Source: CAZNMF01 sp035547155
GTDB taxonomy: Bacteria; Acidobacteriota; Vicinamibacteria; Vicinamibacterales; SCN-69-37
Reading direction: 5' to 3'
DNA: 12,666 nt
NCBI GenBank assembly: GCA_035547155.1
Contig: DASZVJ010000245.1
Location: 1 to 12,666, forward strand
This document shows positions 6,889-12,666 of the stretch, piece by piece (the first letter of the stretch is position 1; each line of letters begins with the position of its first letter). Below the pieces are notes generated by a model that was given only the letters and a program-made list of their open reading frames with translations, made no database searches and was not told where the DNA came from. The translations under genes were made by a program, and so were the position numbers.

Positions 6889-7689
6889 CTATCGGAGCAG
6901 CGAGAGGACCGCGCCGCTCTGCGAGTTGGCCTGCGCGAGGGCGGCGATGCCGCTCTGCGTCAGGACGCTGTAGCGCGTCATGTTCGCCGACTCTTCCGCG
7001 ATGTTCGCGTCGCGGATGCGGCTCTCGGCCGCCGAGTTGCTGACGATCTGCGACTGCGCGAGGGACATCGCGAACTGCAGCCGGTTCTCGATCGTGCCGA
7101 CCGTCGCCTGCGAGGTGCCGAGCGTCTTGACCGCGTCGGTGATCTTCGCCACGGCCGTCTGCGCAGCCGAATCCGTCTTGATGTTCTGGCCGTTGATGCC
7201 CAGCGTCGTCGTGTCGGCCGCGCCGATCGATCCGCCGATGATGCCGTTCGTGCCGTTGCTGCTCACGAACACCGAGAAGCCCTGCGCGGTGTTGAGCCCC
7301 GCCACCGACGCTTCACGGTCGATTTCCTTGATGACGTCCTGGAACTCCGCGTCGAGCACGTCGCGGTTGACCGACGAGCTGGAGGACGAGGACTGCGTGG
7401 CGAGCGTCGACAGACGATCGAGCAGCGTCGAGATGTTGTTGAGCGCGCCGTCCTTGATCTGCAGCGAGGACAGACCGTCGCCGGCGTTGCGGATGCCCTG
7501 CGTCAACACCGCCGATTCCGACCGGTAGGTGTTGGCCACGACGAGGCCCGCCGCGTCGTCGCCGGAGCGGTTGATGCGGTAGCCGCTGGAGAGGCGCTCC
7601 AACGCCTTCTGCAGCCCGATGTTCGTGCTGTTCAGGTTCGCCTGGGCGTTGACCGCCGAGATATTCGAGACAACTGAGAACGAAGCCAT
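6889..7689 (-). CDS. fliC: Flagellin (short form)
   Basis: This is the filament subunit. At 266 residues it is a minimal flagellin, nearly all conserved D0/D1 helices. The N-terminus has SVVSNISAVNAQANLNSTNI then LQKALERLSSGYRINRSGDD at about 26-45 and AGLVVANTYRSESA. The C-terminus has ESRIRDANIAEESANMTRYS and ends SGAVLSLLR, the flagellin signature. Only about 45 residues separate the two halves (FVSSNGTNG... to about 175), so the outer D2/D3 domains are absent. A run of seven serines (100-106) sits in the D1 loop between helices and is a candidate sugar-attachment region given the neighbouring locus. Start ATG at 7689 has GGAGG 9 bases upstream. It has its own sigma-28-type promoter, a structured leader and a downstream hairpin. 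Confidence 0.97.
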   Translation of the reverse strand: MASFSVVSNISAVNAQANLNSTNIGLQKALERLSSGYRINRSGDDAAGLVVANTYRSESAVLTQGIRNAGDGLSSLQIKDGALNNISTLLDRLSTLATQSSSSSSSVNRDVLDAEFQDVIKEIDREASVAGLNTAQGFSVFVSSNGTNGIIGGSIGAADTTTLGINGQNIKTDSAAQTAVAKITDAVKTLGTSQATVGTIENRLQFAMSLAQSQIVSNSAAESRIRDANIAEESANMTRYSVLTQSGIAALAQANSQSGAVLSLLR

Positions 7690-7698
7690 GTGACGTTT

Positions 7699-7705
7699 CC
7701 TCCGT
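7699..7705 (-). promoter_or_regulatory. fliC Shine-Dalgarno overlapping a CsrA-type ANGGA motif
   Basis: On the minus strand the sequence is ACGGAGG, nine bases before the fliC ATG. GGAGG (7699-7703) is the ribosome binding site, and ACGGA (7701-7705) fits the ANGGA core bound by CsrA. A CsrA dimer here would block ribosome entry, as described for the Bacillus subtilis hag leader. The motif is short, so the call relies on its position, on the second motif in the adjacent hairpin and on fliW-csrA being encoded nearby. Confidence 0.6.
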
Positions 7706-7714
7706 GAGAGTCCT

Positions 7715-7745
7715 GCCGGCGTCCATGCCGACGTGCTGGCAGCAC
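7715..7745 (-). promoter_or_regulatory. fliC 5' leader: two abutting hairpins, one with a CsrA-type loop
   Basis: Read on the minus strand, GTGCT-GCC-AGCAC (7745-7733) forms a 5-pair hairpin. Directly after it GTCGGC-ATGGAC-GCCGGC (7732-7715) forms a 6-pair stem (one G-U pair) whose six-base loop contains ATGGA, an ANGGA motif. CsrA is known to prefer GGA in the loop of short hairpins. The second motif lies 16 bases further on, over the Shine-Dalgarno. Both hairpins fall within the roughly 70-base leader predicted from the sigma-28 promoter. Confidence 0.6.
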
Positions 7746-7767
7746 CCCCGCTCCCAGCTCAGAGAGG

Positions 7768-7794
7768 TAATCGGGCCATCGATCCCTTTCTTTA
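7768..7794 (-). promoter_or_regulatory. sigma-28 (FliA) type promoter of fliC
   Basis: On the minus strand TAAAGAAA (7794-7787), an 11-base spacer and CCCGATTA (7775-7768) match the sigma-28 consensus TAAAGTTT-N11-GCCGATAA in the TAAAG core, the exact spacing and six of eight -10 bases. The start of transcription would be near 7760, giving a fliC leader of about 70 bases. The flgM promoter at 10-36 has the same spacing and the same CCGATTA core. Confidence 0.82.
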
Positions 7795-7851
7795 AGCACG
7801 ATTCCGTCAGTTGGCGCGGTTCTCGCCTTCCTCTGGGCCGGAAGAGGTGTC

Positions 7852-8457
7852 ATGGCTCTCACGTCCGCTCGCACCGTTGCCCGGTCTCACGCATTTCGGC
7901 CGAAAATCCGGCCTGTTTCCGGTTTGGCGCTCCGGCGCGTGCCGGCCGGCGCCTCGGCGGCGATGACGGCAGACCGGCCGTTGGGTGTCGCCACGCCGAC
8001 GATCGCGGCCGATGTCGATCGTCCGTCGACGGATGACGCGCCGTTGTCGACCACGGCCCTGATCAAAGAAGCCATCGACACGGCCCTCGAAAGTCTTGAC
8101 ACGCTCGAGCACCAGGCGCGCGACACCGCGCGGCGGTTTCGCCGCGGCGCGCGCCCGGAGGCGCAACTCGGGTTGACACAGCTGATGCAGAGCATGCAGA
8201 CGCTGCTCAAGCTGGCGGCGATGGCGGCCGGCGCGAGCGGCACCGACCTCGAGACGCTCTGCGAGCGTCACGGCCTCCGCGCGGAAGGGCAGACGCAGAT
8301 GGCGGTCAGCGAGCTGATTCGCCGGCAGCTCGCGGAGGACTGGTCCGGCCTGGCCGCGACGCTCGATCGATCGTTCTCCGCGGCGCTCGAAGGCTGGCGC
8401 CGCGTCTTCATCGCCCTCGGCGGCACGCCCACGGGGCCGTACGGACACGCCGCATGA
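7852..8457 (+). CDS. Unrecognised helical protein, first gene of the sugar locus
   Basis: The protein is 201 residues if started at the ATG at 7852 (GGAAG at 7840-7844 upstream). I do not recognise the family. The first 60 residues are Ala/Arg/Pro-rich and look disordered; a later ATG at 7963 would remove 37 of them and is possible. From about 65 on it is helical: STTALIKEAIDTALESLDTL, then LGLTQLMQSMQTLLKLAAMA, and near the end SELIRRQLAEDWSGLAATLD. There is no signal peptide, membrane segment or catalytic motif. It ends in an ATGA overlap with the aminotransferase gene, so the two are co-translated, and it starts 162 bases from fliC in the opposite direction. A helper or chaperone linking flagellin with its sugar modification is a guess from context only. 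Confidence 0.75.
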   Translation: MALTSARTVARSHAFRPKIRPVSGLALRRVPAGASAAMTADRPLGVATPTIAADVDRPSTDDAPLSTTALIKEAIDTALESLDTLEHQARDTARRFRRGARPEAQLGLTQLMQSMQTLLKLAAMAAGASGTDLETLCERHGLRAEGQTQMAVSELIRRQLAEDWSGLAATLDRSFSAALEGWRRVFIALGGTPTGPYGHAA

Positions 8458-9617
8458 CCTCGACCGCCGCTGCGACGCGCACCGTGCCGTTCTCGCCGCC
8501 CGACATCGGGACAGCCGAGATCGCGGAGGTGATCGCCACGCTGGAATCCGGCTGGCTGTCGACGGGGCCGCGCGTCCGTCAATTCGAAGAGGCGTTCGCC
8601 GCGTACATCGGCGCGCCGCACGCGGTCGCGCTGAACTCGTGCACGGCGGGACTGCACCTGGCGCTCATCGCGGCCGGCATCGGCCCCGGCGACGAGGTCA
8701 TCACCACACCGCTCACGTTCTGTGCGACCGCCAACGTCATCGTCCACGTCGGCGCGACGCCGGTCTTTGCCGACGTCGATCTGTCGACCGGCAATCTCGA
8801 TCCGGCAGCGGCTGCCGACGCGATCACCCCGCGGACGCGCGCGATCATTCCCGTGCACTACGCCGGCCGGCCCGCCGACGTGCGCGCCTTTCGCGCGCTG
8901 GCCGATCGCCACGGCCTGACCATCATCGAAGACGCGGCGCACTGCATCGAAGGCGTCGTCGATGGCCGGAAGATCGGCACGACGGGCGACGTCACCTGCT
9001 TCAGCTTCTACGCCACGAAAAATCTCACGACCGGTGAAGGCGGGATGATCACGACGGCGTCAGAGGACGTCGCCGAGCGGATCCGTATCGCGTCGCAGCA
9101 CGGCATGAGCCGGCCAGCGTGGTCGCGCTATCAGGCGATCCAGCCGAGCCGCTACGACGTCGTCACCCCCGGCTTCAAATACAACATGACGGACCTGCAG
9201 GCCGCGATCGGCCTGCACCAGCTTGCGGCGATCGATCGTCACCAGGCCCGCCGGCGAGCCATTACGGCGTTCTATGACGACGTCTGCTCGCGGCTGCCGG
9301 TCTCGCGCTTCGCGCCGGTCTCGTCTGGCACCGTCCACGCGCATCATCTCTATCCCATCCTGATCGAGGACCCATCCGGTCCGTCGCGCGACGATGTCGC
9401 GCTGGCGCTGTCGAAAGCGGGCGTCGCGTCGAGCGTGCATTTTCCGGCCGTCCATCTCCACAGTTTCTATCGCGAGCGATTCGGGTTCGGCCCCGGCCAG
9501 TTTCCGGCCGCCGAGCACATCGCGGAGACGGTCCTGTCGCTGCCGCTGTCGCCGGCGCACACGGACGCGCAGATCGATCACGTCGCGACGTCGCTCGCCG
9601 AGGTGTTCGGTGCGTGA
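8454..9617 (+). CDS. DegT/DnrJ/EryC1/StrS-family sugar aminotransferase (PseC/LegC-like role)
   Basis: This is a PLP-dependent transaminase acting on a UDP-linked 4-keto sugar. The 387-residue protein has full family length. Landmarks: ESGWLSTGPRVRQFEEAFAA at 31-50; NSCTAGLHLAL, which binds the cofactor phosphate; the PLP-ring aspartate in IIEDAAH (D160); and the Schiff-base lysine K189 in FSFYATKNLTTGEGG. HGMSR and FKYNMTDLQAAIGLHQL follow, then SSVHFPAVHLHSFY near the C-terminus. With a PseG-like hydrolase and a NeuB-family synthase next to it, the likely step is the C4 amination in pseudaminic or legionaminic acid synthesis (PseC or LegC). The sequence alone would also suit other 4-amino sugars such as those made by ArnB-type enzymes, so I give no symbol. 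It overlaps its neighbours by 4 and 8 bases. Confidence 0.92.
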   Translation: MTSTAAATRTVPFSPPDIGTAEIAEVIATLESGWLSTGPRVRQFEEAFAAYIGAPHAVALNSCTAGLHLALIAAGIGPGDEVITTPLTFCATANVIVHVGATPVFADVDLSTGNLDPAAAADAITPRTRAIIPVHYAGRPADVRAFRALADRHGLTIIEDAAHCIEGVVDGRKIGTTGDVTCFSFYATKNLTTGEGGMITTASEDVAERIRIASQHGMSRPAWSRYQAIQPSRYDVVTPGFKYNMTDLQAAIGLHQLAAIDRHQARRRAITAFYDDVCSRLPVSRFAPVSSGTVHAHHLYPILIEDPSGPSRDDVALALSKAGVASSVHFPAVHLHSFYRERFGFGPGQFPAAEHIAETVLSLPLSPAHTDAQIDHVATSLAEVFGA

Positions 9618-10611
9618 ATCGCGGCGTCCGCCGTTCGTGCTGTTCGCCGTGGCGGCGGGACCGGAGATCGGCTTCGGTCATCTCGTCCGCTGCGCGCATC
9701 TGGCGGATGCGCTGGGCGTGTCGCGCGAGCTCGCGCTGCGCGGCTCGGTGCGGACGTTGCACACGGCGCTGCGTTTCGGATGGTCGGTGCATCGCGGCCC
9801 GCGCCTGCTGGAACACACGTCGCCGGACGTGTTGATCGTCGACGATCCGTCGGCGTCCCACACCGCGGAGTGGGTGAGACGCGCGCGTCGCTGGCGCGTG
9901 CCGGTCGTGACGATTCACGACGGCGTCGCGCGTCCCGTATCGAGCGATCTTGCGATTGACGGCAGCCTTGTCGCGCGGCCGTCGGATCGCGCCCGTCGCA
10001 TCGCCGGACCCGCCTTTGCCATTTTGAACGCCGCGATCGCGGCGCGTCGCGCACATCCCGTTCGACGCGAGCCAGGACGCGTGCTCGTCGCGCTCGGCGG
10101 CGGTGCGCATGTCCGGACGCTGGGTGCGGCCCTCGCGCGTGCGATCGTCGTGGCCCTGCCCAGCGTGCGCGTCGATGTCGCGGCCGGATTCGTGCTCGAC
10201 GGTCGTCGTCCCGCGCTGCCGTCGCGCTGCCGCTGGATCGCGGCGCCGGATGGTCTTGCCGATCGGCTCGCGTCGGCCGGCGCGGCCGTCGTGGCCGGCG
10301 GCGTGACGCTCTACGAAGCCTGCGCGCTCGGCACACCGGCCGTCGCCGTGCCCGTCGTCGCGGCGCAGCGCCCGGCGATCGCCGCGGCCGCCGCGGCGGG
10401 CGCCGTCATGACGGTGACGACGTCTCGTCCGTCGCGCGTGGCGCAGGACGTCGCGCGTCTCGTGTCGATCGTGATGACGATGCCTGCGATGTCGGAGGCG
10501 CTGTCACGCCGGGCCTCGCGGCTGATCGATGGTGAGGGCGCCGCACGCGTCGCCGCGCGGCTGCGCGCGTTGCTGGGTGAGCCGGAACGGAGGTGGCGTC
10601 ATGCCGCCTGA
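9610..10611 (+). CDS. pseG: PseG-like UDP-sugar hydrolase / GT-B fold protein
   Basis: PseG removes UDP from UDP-2,4-diacetamido-trideoxy-altropyranose, the step before condensation to pseudaminic acid. The protein, from GTG 9610, is 333 residues. The N-terminal signature GPEIGFGHLVRCAHLADAL (17-35) matches the PseG pattern G-x-G-H-x-x-R-C, with H24 at the place of the catalytic histidine. The C-terminal half has GRVLVALGGGAHVRT (157-170) and GGVTLYEACALGTPAVAVPV (230-249), the nucleotide-binding region shared with MurG-type GT-B proteins. The GTG is preferred because the signature then begins 17 residues in and the start overlaps the previous stop by 8 bases. The middle part is Arg/Ala-rich and diverged, so the exact sugar is not certain. 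It overlaps the HAD gene by 11 bases. Confidence 0.8.
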   Translation: MRESRRPPFVLFAVAAGPEIGFGHLVRCAHLADALGVSRELALRGSVRTLHTALRFGWSVHRGPRLLEHTSPDVLIVDDPSASHTAEWVRRARRWRVPVVTIHDGVARPVSSDLAIDGSLVARPSDRARRIAGPAFAILNAAIAARRAHPVRREPGRVLVALGGGAHVRTLGAALARAIVVALPSVRVDVAAGFVLDGRRPALPSRCRWIAAPDGLADRLASAGAAVVAGGVTLYEACALGTPAVAVPVVAAQRPAIAAAAAAGAVMTVTTSRPSRVAQDVARLVSIVMTMPAMSEALSRRASRLIDGEGAARVAARLRALLGEPERRWRHAA

Positions 10612-11299
10612 GCGCCGCGCCGTCATCTTCGATCTCGACGACACGATCTACCCGTATCGCCGCTTCAAGCTCAGCGGCTTCGCGGAAGTCGCCCGTCACC
10701 TCGAGCGCACGTGCGCGCTCGACGCGCGCCTCGGTCTCGCGGCCATGGCGGGTGCGTCGCGCGGGATCGACCGCGGACGGGAAATCCAGGCCTGTCTGGC
10801 CCAGCACGATCTGCCGATCGCGCTGACGGCCGAGCTGCTCGAGCTCTTCCGGCACCATCGGCCGCGATTGCGTCTGCCGCGCTCGGCCGCGCGCACGCTG
10901 TCGGCGCTGCGCCGCGACGGCTGGCGCATCGGCGTGCTGACCAACGGGCAGCCGAGCATCCAGCGCCGCAAGGTCGACGCGCTCGCGCTCGCGCCGTACG
11001 TCGACGCGATCGTGTACGCGGCTGCGTGCGGACGCGGCCTCGGCAAGCCCGAGCCCGACGCGTTCGCCGACATCGCGCGTCAGGTCCAGGTGCCGGCGTC
11101 GCGCGCCGTCTTCGTCGGCGACGACGAGCGGTGCGACGTGCAAGGTGCGATCGAAGCGGGCATGCGCGCCGTGCGCTGCCACGTGTGGACGCGCGCGGCC
11201 GGTCCGACCGCCGCCGCCGTCACGATCGATCGCTTCGCGCAGATTCCCGCTGTGGCTCATGCGCTTCTCGAGGAGGCTCCGAACCGTCATGCTGCTTGA
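10601..11299 (+). CDS. HAD-superfamily (subfamily IA) phosphatase
   Basis: A 232-residue HAD hydrolase with all four motifs: DLDDT at 11-15 (D11 nucleophile, D13 acid/base), VLTNG at 112-116 (T114), K149 in LGKPEPDAF, and VGDDERCDV at 172-180 (D174, D175). A helical C1 cap covers about 22-95, as in the YjjG/NANP type of phosphatase. The start is the ATG at 10601, with GGAGG seven bases upstream. It acts on a small phosphorylated compound, which the sequence does not name. Between a PseG-like enzyme and a NeuB-family synthase it could dephosphorylate a sugar intermediate or a 9-phosphate product. HAD and CarB-like ATP-grasp genes also occur together in polysaccharide loci, and the ATP-grasp gene is two genes on. 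Overlaps of 11 bases at both ends. Confidence 0.9.
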   Translation: MPPERRAVIFDLDDTIYPYRRFKLSGFAEVARHLERTCALDARLGLAAMAGASRGIDRGREIQACLAQHDLPIALTAELLELFRHHRPRLRLPRSAARTLSALRRDGWRIGVLTNGQPSIQRRKVDALALAPYVDAIVYAAACGRGLGKPEPDAFADIARQVQVPASRAVFVGDDERCDVQGAIEAGMRAVRCHVWTRAAGPTAAAVTIDRFAQIPAVAHALLEEAPNRHAA

Positions 11300-12368
11300 T
11301 TCCCCCGCCATTTCCATCGCCGGACGCCGCGTGGCCGAGGACATTCCGCCGTTCGTGATCGCCGAGATCGGCCTCAATCACGGCGGATCGCTCGATCGCG
11401 CGCTCGCCCTCGTCGACGCGGCGGCTGCGGCCGGTGCGCATGCGGTCAAACTGCAGACGATCGTCGCCGGCGATCTGGTGTCGCCCGTTTGTCCGGCCCC
11501 CGCGCACGTCCGCGCCACGTCGCTCGTGGACTTCTTCCGGCAGTTCGAGCTCGACGAGGCGGCGCATCACGCCGTGGCCGAGCGCGCGTCGTTGCGCGGG
11601 TTGAAGATTATCTCGACGCCGTTCTCCGAGGCGTCCGTCGATTTGCTCGAGCGCGTCGGCGTCGACGCCTACAAGATCGCGAGCGGCGATCTGACGTGGG
11701 ATCAGCTCATCGTGCGCTGCGCGGCGACGGGCAAGCCGCTGATCATCTCGACCGGCATGTCGACGCTCGCCGAGGCGCATCACGCGCTGGCAGTCGCGCG
11801 TCTCGCCGGCGCCGAGCACGTCGCGCTGTTGCACTGCGTGTCGGCGTATCCGGTGCCGCGCGGCAGCGAGAACCTGCTCGCCATCCGCACGCTCGCGGCC
11901 GAATGCCGCGTGCCGGTCGGCCTGAGCGATCACAGCGAGGACACGTTCGCGCTGCCGATCGCGGTCGGCCTCGGCGCGTCGCTCTACGAGCGCCACATCG
12001 TCCTGCCCGACGACACCGATGCCGTCGATCGCGCCGTCTCGAGCACGCCTGTCGAGCTGGCGGCCGCGATTCGCGCCGGCCGCCGCGCGTGGTCCGCGCT
12101 GGGCTCGGGACGGAAAGCGTGCCTCGCCGCGGAGGCTGCCAATTTGATCGCGAGCCGGCGATCGCTCTGTGCGTGGCGCACGCTCGACCCGGGACACGTT
12201 GTCGCGGCGGACGATCTCGTCGCGCTGCGGCCGGGGACCGGTCTGCCGCCCGCGAGCCTGCCGCAGGTCGTTGGCCGCCGCCTCACACGCGCGCTGGCCG
12301 TGGGAGAAGCGCTGACGGAGCGTCACCTCGAGCCGCTGCGCTTCTCGGAGTCGGATCGTGTCGCTTAA
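11289..12368 (+). CDS. NeuB/PseI-family nonulosonic acid synthase
   Basis: The enzyme condenses phosphoenolpyruvate with a six-carbon amino sugar to give a nine-carbon acid (sialic, legionaminic or pseudaminic). From the ATG at 11289 it is 359 residues, the family length. The TIM barrel shows E26 in FVIAEIGLNHGG, K54 in AVKLQT, K129 in DAYKIASGDL, HCVSAYPVP, H215 in GLSDHS and H236 in YERHIVL; these fall on the catalytic and metal-binding positions known for Neisseria NeuB. The C-terminal SAF domain (about 290-350) supplies R314 in ALRPGTGLPP. GAGGAGG lies 12 bases before the start. The frame is open upstream but would run through the HAD gene. PseI, LegI and NeuB cannot be told apart here by eye; the pseG-like neighbour favours pseudaminic acid. 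Confidence 0.93.
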   Translation: MLLDSPAISIAGRRVAEDIPPFVIAEIGLNHGGSLDRALALVDAAAAAGAHAVKLQTIVAGDLVSPVCPAPAHVRATSLVDFFRQFELDEAAHHAVAERASLRGLKIISTPFSEASVDLLERVGVDAYKIASGDLTWDQLIVRCAATGKPLIISTGMSTLAEAHHALAVARLAGAEHVALLHCVSAYPVPRGSENLLAIRTLAAECRVPVGLSDHSEDTFALPIAVGLGASLYERHIVLPDDTDAVDRAVSSTPVELAAAIRAGRRAWSALGSGRKACLAAEAANLIASRRSLCAWRTLDPGHVVAADDLVALRPGTGLPPASLPQVVGRRLTRALAVGEALTERHLEPLRFSESDRVA

Positions 12369-12666
12369 CGTTCTGATCACGGCGGGCTCGCGCCGCGTGC
12401 CGCTCGTGCAGGCGTTTCAGCGCGCCGTGCGAGCGACCGGCGGCGGAGCCGTGATCGTCACCGACATCAATCCGTTGTCGCCGACCGTGTACGTCGCCGA
12501 TCGCGCGTATCAGGTGCCGCTGTCCACCGATCCTGGCTACATCGAGGCGATCGATCGCATCTGCCGCGCCGAGCGCATCGGTCTGCTGATCCCGACGATC
12601 GACGACGAGCTGACGCGCTTCGCGGACGCGGCGCCCGGGTTGTCCGCAGCCGGCGTGCGCGTGGCC
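12358..12666 (+). CDS. CarB-like ATP-grasp enzyme, N-terminal part (cut by window end)
   Basis: The open frame starts at GTG 12358, 11 bases inside the synthase gene, and runs off the window after 103 codons. It begins VSLNVLITAGSRRVPLVQAF, then VTDINPLSPTVYVADRAYQV at 35-52 and LLIPTIDDEL at 76-85. This is the pre-ATP-grasp domain of the carbamoyl-phosphate-synthase-like proteins common in surface polysaccharide loci. Such enzymes join a carboxylate to an amine or other acceptor with ATP; the ATP-grasp domain itself lies beyond the window. In this operon it might add an acyl or amino-acid group to the nonulosonate. Family is fairly sure, substrate unknown. Confidence 0.8.
   Translation, partial: MSLNVLITAGSRRVPLVQAFQRAVRATGGGAVIVTDINPLSPTVYVADRAYQVPLSTDPGYIEAIDRICRAERIGLLIPTIDDELTRFADAAPGLSAAGVRVA

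Noticed and set aside
7734..7759. Possible sigma-54 promoter for fliC (TGGGAGC...GTGCT on the minus strand)
   Set aside because: GG-N10-GC spacing fits but most flanking consensus bases do not, and the sigma-28 match just upstream is far better.
11220..12380. 386-codon minus-strand open frame
   Set aside because: Antisense to the nonulosonate synthase, Arg/Ala/Asp-rich, no recognisable motif.

Overview
The window is high-GC bacterial DNA with almost every base coding. It carries flagellar late-assembly genes joined to a sugar-biosynthesis locus of nonulosonic acid type. GC-rich codons, GTG starts, the order flgM-flgN-flgK-flgL-fliW-csrA and a short flagellin suggest a motile member of a deep-branching Gram-negative phylum. 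Acidobacteriota (Vicinamibacteria-like) is my best guess from general impression only; no rRNA or other marker gene is present to test it.

Layout. (1) 10-4586, plus strand: a sigma-28-type promoter, then flgM (anti-sigma-28), a FlgN-like chaperone, flgK and flgL (hook-filament junction), fliW and csrA (flagellin homeostasis) and a two-part GNAT acetyltransferase. Neighbouring genes overlap or abut within 4 bases. (2) 7794-4526, minus strand: flagellin fliC with its own sigma-28-type promoter and a structured leader, a strong hairpin terminator, a short GTTC-repeat spacer, then fliD (cap), fliS (flagellin chaperone) and a helical FliT-position protein. This run converges on the GNAT gene with a 61-base tail-to-tail overlap. 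(3) 7852-12666, plus strand: an unrecognised helical protein, a PLP sugar aminotransferase, a PseG-like UDP-sugar hydrolase, a HAD phosphatase, a NeuB/PseI-family nonulosonate synthase and the start of a CarB-like ATP-grasp enzyme cut by the window edge. All of these overlap head to tail.

How the parts fit. Two matching sigma-28 promoters (TAAA-N15-CCGATTA at flgM; TAAA-N15-CCGATTA at fliC) would place the junction, chaperone and regulator genes and flagellin under the same late sigma factor, with FlgM giving feedback. FliW and CsrA are encoded in the first run. The fliC leader carries two ANGGA motifs, one in a hairpin loop and one over the Shine-Dalgarno, which is the layout expected for CsrA repression of flagellin translation relieved by FliW. 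The sugar operon starts 162 bases from fliC in the opposite direction, so its product is most plausibly a pseudaminic/legionaminic-like sugar placed on flagellin. This is inference: no glycosyltransferase (Maf), dehydratase (PseB) or CMP-transferase (PseF) is visible here.

No stretch over 300 bases lacks a gene. The two real intergenic regions (6736-6888 and 7690-7851) are described as features. I found no tRNA, rRNA, IS element, CRISPR or phage gene.
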